DNA from: Phytoseiulus persimilis
Lineage: Eukaryota > Arthropoda > Arachnida > Mesostigmata > Phytoseiidae
Length of the DNA: 64,000 nt
Assembly (NCBI GenBank): GCA_037576195.1
Contig: CM075102.1
Coordinates: 13,636,745 to 13,700,744, forward strand
Direction of reading: 5' to 3'
In this document: positions 60,755 through 64,000 of the stretch, piece after piece
Position numbering within the stretch: position 1 is the first letter of the stretch
Layout of the letters: each line of letters starts with the position of its first letter
Position numbers and translations under genes: made by a program
Notes under the pieces: generated by a model
The model's database searches: none
What the model was told of the DNA's origin: nothing
Seen by the model: only the letters and a program-made list of their open reading frames with translations

Positions 60755-60764
60755 TTTGACCATG

Positions 60765-60770
60765 AATAAA
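60765..60770 (+). terminator. Poly(A) signal of vitellogenin
   Basis: AATAAA lies 10 bases after the TAA stop, so the 3' untranslated region is very short. Confidence 0.8.
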
Positions 60771-60779
60771 TCCGTTCAA

Positions 60780-63700
60780 ATTCGAAAACCGGTCTCATTG
60801 TTTTTTCATTTGAGATTCCATTCCTCAATTCCATCGGTGCCGCCAACCGCTAGTGCGGTACCATCCGAACTTTTTTCGGCTGCGACACCCGTGTGGACAG
60901 CACAGGTGGCTTCAACATGAACAACTGTCGCTAAAGAAGACAAAGAGGAGCGAGCCGAGTAACAGGAGTCAACATGAAGCCCCCAAGGACGGAAAGGAAC
61001 CTTGAAGGAGAAGATAGGAATCCTCGACAAAGTTAGGCCTTGAGTGCTCTGGAAGTATTACCAACACCCTCCTGAGTTCCCAGACACCAATGGACAGTTC
61101 ATTGGGGTGTCCTTGCAGGCGCCTGGTGCGTGCGTTAGGCATTCCTTTCTCCTCTATATGGAATAAAATCATCAAGCCTTTGACCCTAGTACCTCTGAAC
61201 GATTCATTGCTGTTGGGTTCTAAGATGAACTCTTCTTTGTTGCTGTTCTGATTCCATGACAGGGATAGCAAGGAGCTCACCTAGATCTCCTCCGTTGAGA
61301 GGGCTGGGCCGCAACCGCTTTAGTCGCAGTGATTCCACTTCTAGTCCTCTCAAAAAACAGGCTCATCATCCCCGAGGACGGCCTTCAGGAATCTATGCAT
61401 GCCTTCCTTCCAAGCAAATCACTCAAATCAATCCGACTCTTCAATCTATCATCGGACATTGAGGAAGCAGACGTTGCAGGCATACGGCGCTGCCTCTCCA
61501 TCTCTTTCCACGGAGCGTTCCGAATCGATTCCGTATTTTTCCAGAGAGGAAGAAGACGGAATCTGGAGAGGTCTCGAGCACACACGATGGGGGACGGTAT
61601 CGAGATTCATTTCCTGTGGAACAAGGTGCGCAGTATCTTCGGGGGAAAGTTTCTCCGTTCTCGTAGCTTCGCGCGTTTCAGCCCGTTTTGGGTTACAATT
61701 TACAATCGCTCGTGTTCAGCTCGATAGCGGCGGCCATCCCAGACCCGCATCTTTTCCCTGGCGAACTCGGCGAGATTCTCGAACCTGTTCGACCATGCCA
61801 TTAAATCGCGCACTCGATCGGAAGGGCTCCGATCGAGCCATGGCGAATGGGCTCCGATCGGGAATAGTTTCAACATCAGTTTGGAACAGCTCCCACTCCC
61901 TCACACGAGTTGGAAAGATCACGGAGCGATGACCTTGGTGCGCTCTCTGAACCGCGAATCCAAATGGTGGATCGTTCAGCAACTCGGTTCACTCGTAACG
62001 TGTCATTCAACGGCGCTTTTCCTCAAAATTTCGACTCTTGGAGGGGATGGAAAGAAACAGGATAACCGGCGGTGGCAGAACCAGACTTTCTGAAACATCG
62101 TTTGCGTTCAGCGGAGCGGGATCAGGATCCTCTCCCGCCGTCGCTCGCCGGAACGACGTGCTCCCAATGAGATAACGTGGGCGGCCCCCAGGGCACAAAA
62201 TGCGCTCCCAGCCGTCACAGGAAATGAGTCTCACTTCAGCCTTCGTTTGCCCCATCTCGTCTCGTGGCTCATTCCCTGAGCTCTCCCACACCCCAATGTG
62301 GTCATTAGCCAGCCAGCCACCCGCGTTCATCCTTTCCGCTCGTCTCGTTGTGCTCCGTTCAACCTACAATGTTCTCCGTCCTCCAACTCCGAAATTATGG
62401 ATCGTTCATCCGCGATCCGAGCGTCCCCCTCAGACAATTCAACGCAGGAGCCTCGTTCTGAGAGCACATGATCACTCGATTCGCACTGGACGCTCTGCAA
62501 GTCAGAAAAAAGGATGAAGATCCTCGTGAAAACGTCCGCCACGAGGAACGATGTTGGAGGGCTCGGATATTCCGACAGAAAAGGCTTCCAGACAGGCCTC
62601 CAATAGCTATCAAGTGCTCTCGATATAAACGAAGCTTTGAAATGTAGCTCATAGAACGAGAAGGCTCGCTAGAAATCCGCATAACGTGTGAGATTTCACG
62701 ATCGCCCTCGGAGGAGATCTCCGTCATTTTCAGATGAGGTGAGCTTGGAATGAAACGGATCGACTCCCACGAAAAACTGTAGTTCACGGTCTTATGGAGA
62801 ATATCTCCCGAGAGAGAATTTCGGCAGCGAGTTGTAATTCTTGACGGACCCAAATATTGGATCGCGCTGAGCCCGCCGACTCTCATAGCACCATCATTCC
62901 ATTTTACGAACCTCATTTTCCGCCGACCATATAAAGAGCAGACGAGATTCCCATTTTCGAATTCCCACCAAGGGCGGGGAGAGGAAGCGAAATTCCATTG
63001 TTGCGGATCTTGTCTCTCGGAACCTCATATGTGATCAAATGAAAGCGGTAGAACGAGCAGTAAAAGCAACGCCTAAAGTAGAGTCTCGGGAAGATAACGA
63101 AGTAAATTGCGGTGCGGGGTTTTCAACGCTCGTCTTCGCTGGGGGAAGCTCGCCTCTATTGAAATTCACCATGCGGGTGAAAAATAGCTGCAACGACGGA
63201 TTCCGCCTCTGCTCGAGAGCTTCCTCAGAAACTGTGTATCCATTCCCGCGGCTCGAAGAGGCCTTCGCAGTAAGGACCTCTTTGAGGTTCTGTGTTCTGA
63301 GGGAGGCCTTCGCCGCCTTTGTTCCGGCTCTGTCGATCGCAGGGTTCCTATTTCATATCGCTCCCATTCCGACCCCGACGCGGCTCAAGCTGAGAGGTTA
63401 AAGGAGCTATTGACTGTGGAGTTGCCCCGCCCGGGTATCTGCGTTGAATTCTCCCCGTTCCAACCCGCTCCGAACAGACGCCACCAGCCAAGCTCTCAAC
63501 GGGGAAATTATCCAAGTGCTGTGGAGGCTCATCATCGCAGTGGATTTTCCGAATAAACGTTCTGCATGATTAATCATCCCGAAGAAGCTTTGCCCCTGCT
63601 TATAAGTTCTCGCTTACATTCTCACAGCTCTGAGAAAACCCGCTCCGGGACCATGGGATAATCCGATCATCATTCCAGGGAGAAGAACAATGGAAGTTGG

Positions 63701-64000
63701 TGTCCATTCTCCGCTACATGGCCTCTTCCTAGCGCACTCCCGGGTGTGACTTGACCCATCTCGTCCTCCAGTGATACAGAACAGATACGCGGTCATGAAT
63801 GTTTCCGGGGCCGGGATCGCCTCCGGCTGCGTGGTTCCCGGGGTCTGTTTCGTTTTGAGCGTAGGGACTTCGAGAGAGCCCTGAGAAGAATATCCTCCAT
63901 CGGGGACTTGGCGGTCTGGAAGGGAATGCCTTCGCTGCATATTCGCCACTGGCCGCGTCGACGTCTCTGGGAGAATTCAAACGAGCCAACGCCGAGGAAT
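60780..64000. other. Gap: no assigned gene
   Basis: The longest frames are 61399-61932 plus (177 codons, overlapping a 132-codon frame), 62395-62916 minus (173 codons, with a TTTATATGG sequence just upstream of its ATG) and 63039-63401 plus (120 codons, ATG start). None contains a domain I recognise. Near 63765-63860 a plus frame after a good acceptor reads like a membrane segment (VSGAGIASGCVVPGVCFVL) and might be an exon continuing past the right edge. Confidence 0.4.

Noticed and set aside
59753-60763. 336-codon antisense ORF opposite the vitellogenin VWD exon
   Set aside because: Same cause; the sense strand carries the GLCGD domain.
63740-63990. Membrane-transporter-like exon near the right edge
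   Set aside because: Only about 20 suggestive residues, several frames open at once and no partner exon; kept only as a note.

Overview
This window is arthropod nuclear DNA. Real genes here are split by short GT-AG introns, mostly about 60-150 bases, and I rebuilt their exons by matching splice sites and reading phase. The gene set is animal: vitellogenin, a FoxN1/4-type forkhead factor, TFIIIB subunit BDP1, eIF2D, CWC15 and an isochorismatase-domain protein. The roughly balanced base composition, compact introns and an 1842-residue vitellogenin make me favour a mite (Acari, perhaps a mesostigmatid or phytoseiid). That placement is inference, not proof.

Layout. 1-3.0 kb, minus strand: a cysteine-rich secreted-type ORF cut by the window edge, then eIF2D (conserved part 1459-3023). 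4.9-8.6 kb, plus strand: BDP1 in ten exons. 8.6-24.5 kb: a long stretch with no confident gene, rich in microsatellites and containing one promoter-like block with a perfect palindromic E-box. 24.6-31.7 kb, plus: the FoxN1/4-like gene, whose first intron holds a roughly 626-base foldback element. 31.8-34.2 kb: a nearly complete piggyBac transposon broken by two frameshifts. 34.5-36.2 kb, plus: a small acidic ORF and a two-exon secreted glycoprotein. 38.9-39.8 kb, minus: CWC15, head-to-head with a five-exon coiled-coil gene I do not recognise (40.4-41.8 kb). 43.1-44.4 kb, minus: an ISOC2-like hydrolase. 49.7-52.7 kb, plus: a membrane-anchored short-chain dehydrogenase whose catalytic Tyr and Lys are both replaced. 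54.9-60.8 kb, plus: vitellogenin with its own TATA box and poly(A) signal. 60.8-64.0 kb: nothing I can assign.

How they fit together. There is no operon or obvious functional cluster. BDP1 acts in RNA polymerase III initiation, eIF2D in translation, CWC15 in splicing, FoxN1/4 in development and vitellogenin in yolk supply. Vitellogenin stands out by codon use: nearly all codons end in C or G, which fits very high expression and also produces spurious antisense ORFs up to 693 codons long. The points most worth a second look are the predicted dead dehydrogenase, the asymmetric subterminal palindromes of the piggyBac, the foldback element, the unidentified coiled-coil gene and the apparent lack of the eIF2D C-terminal exons.
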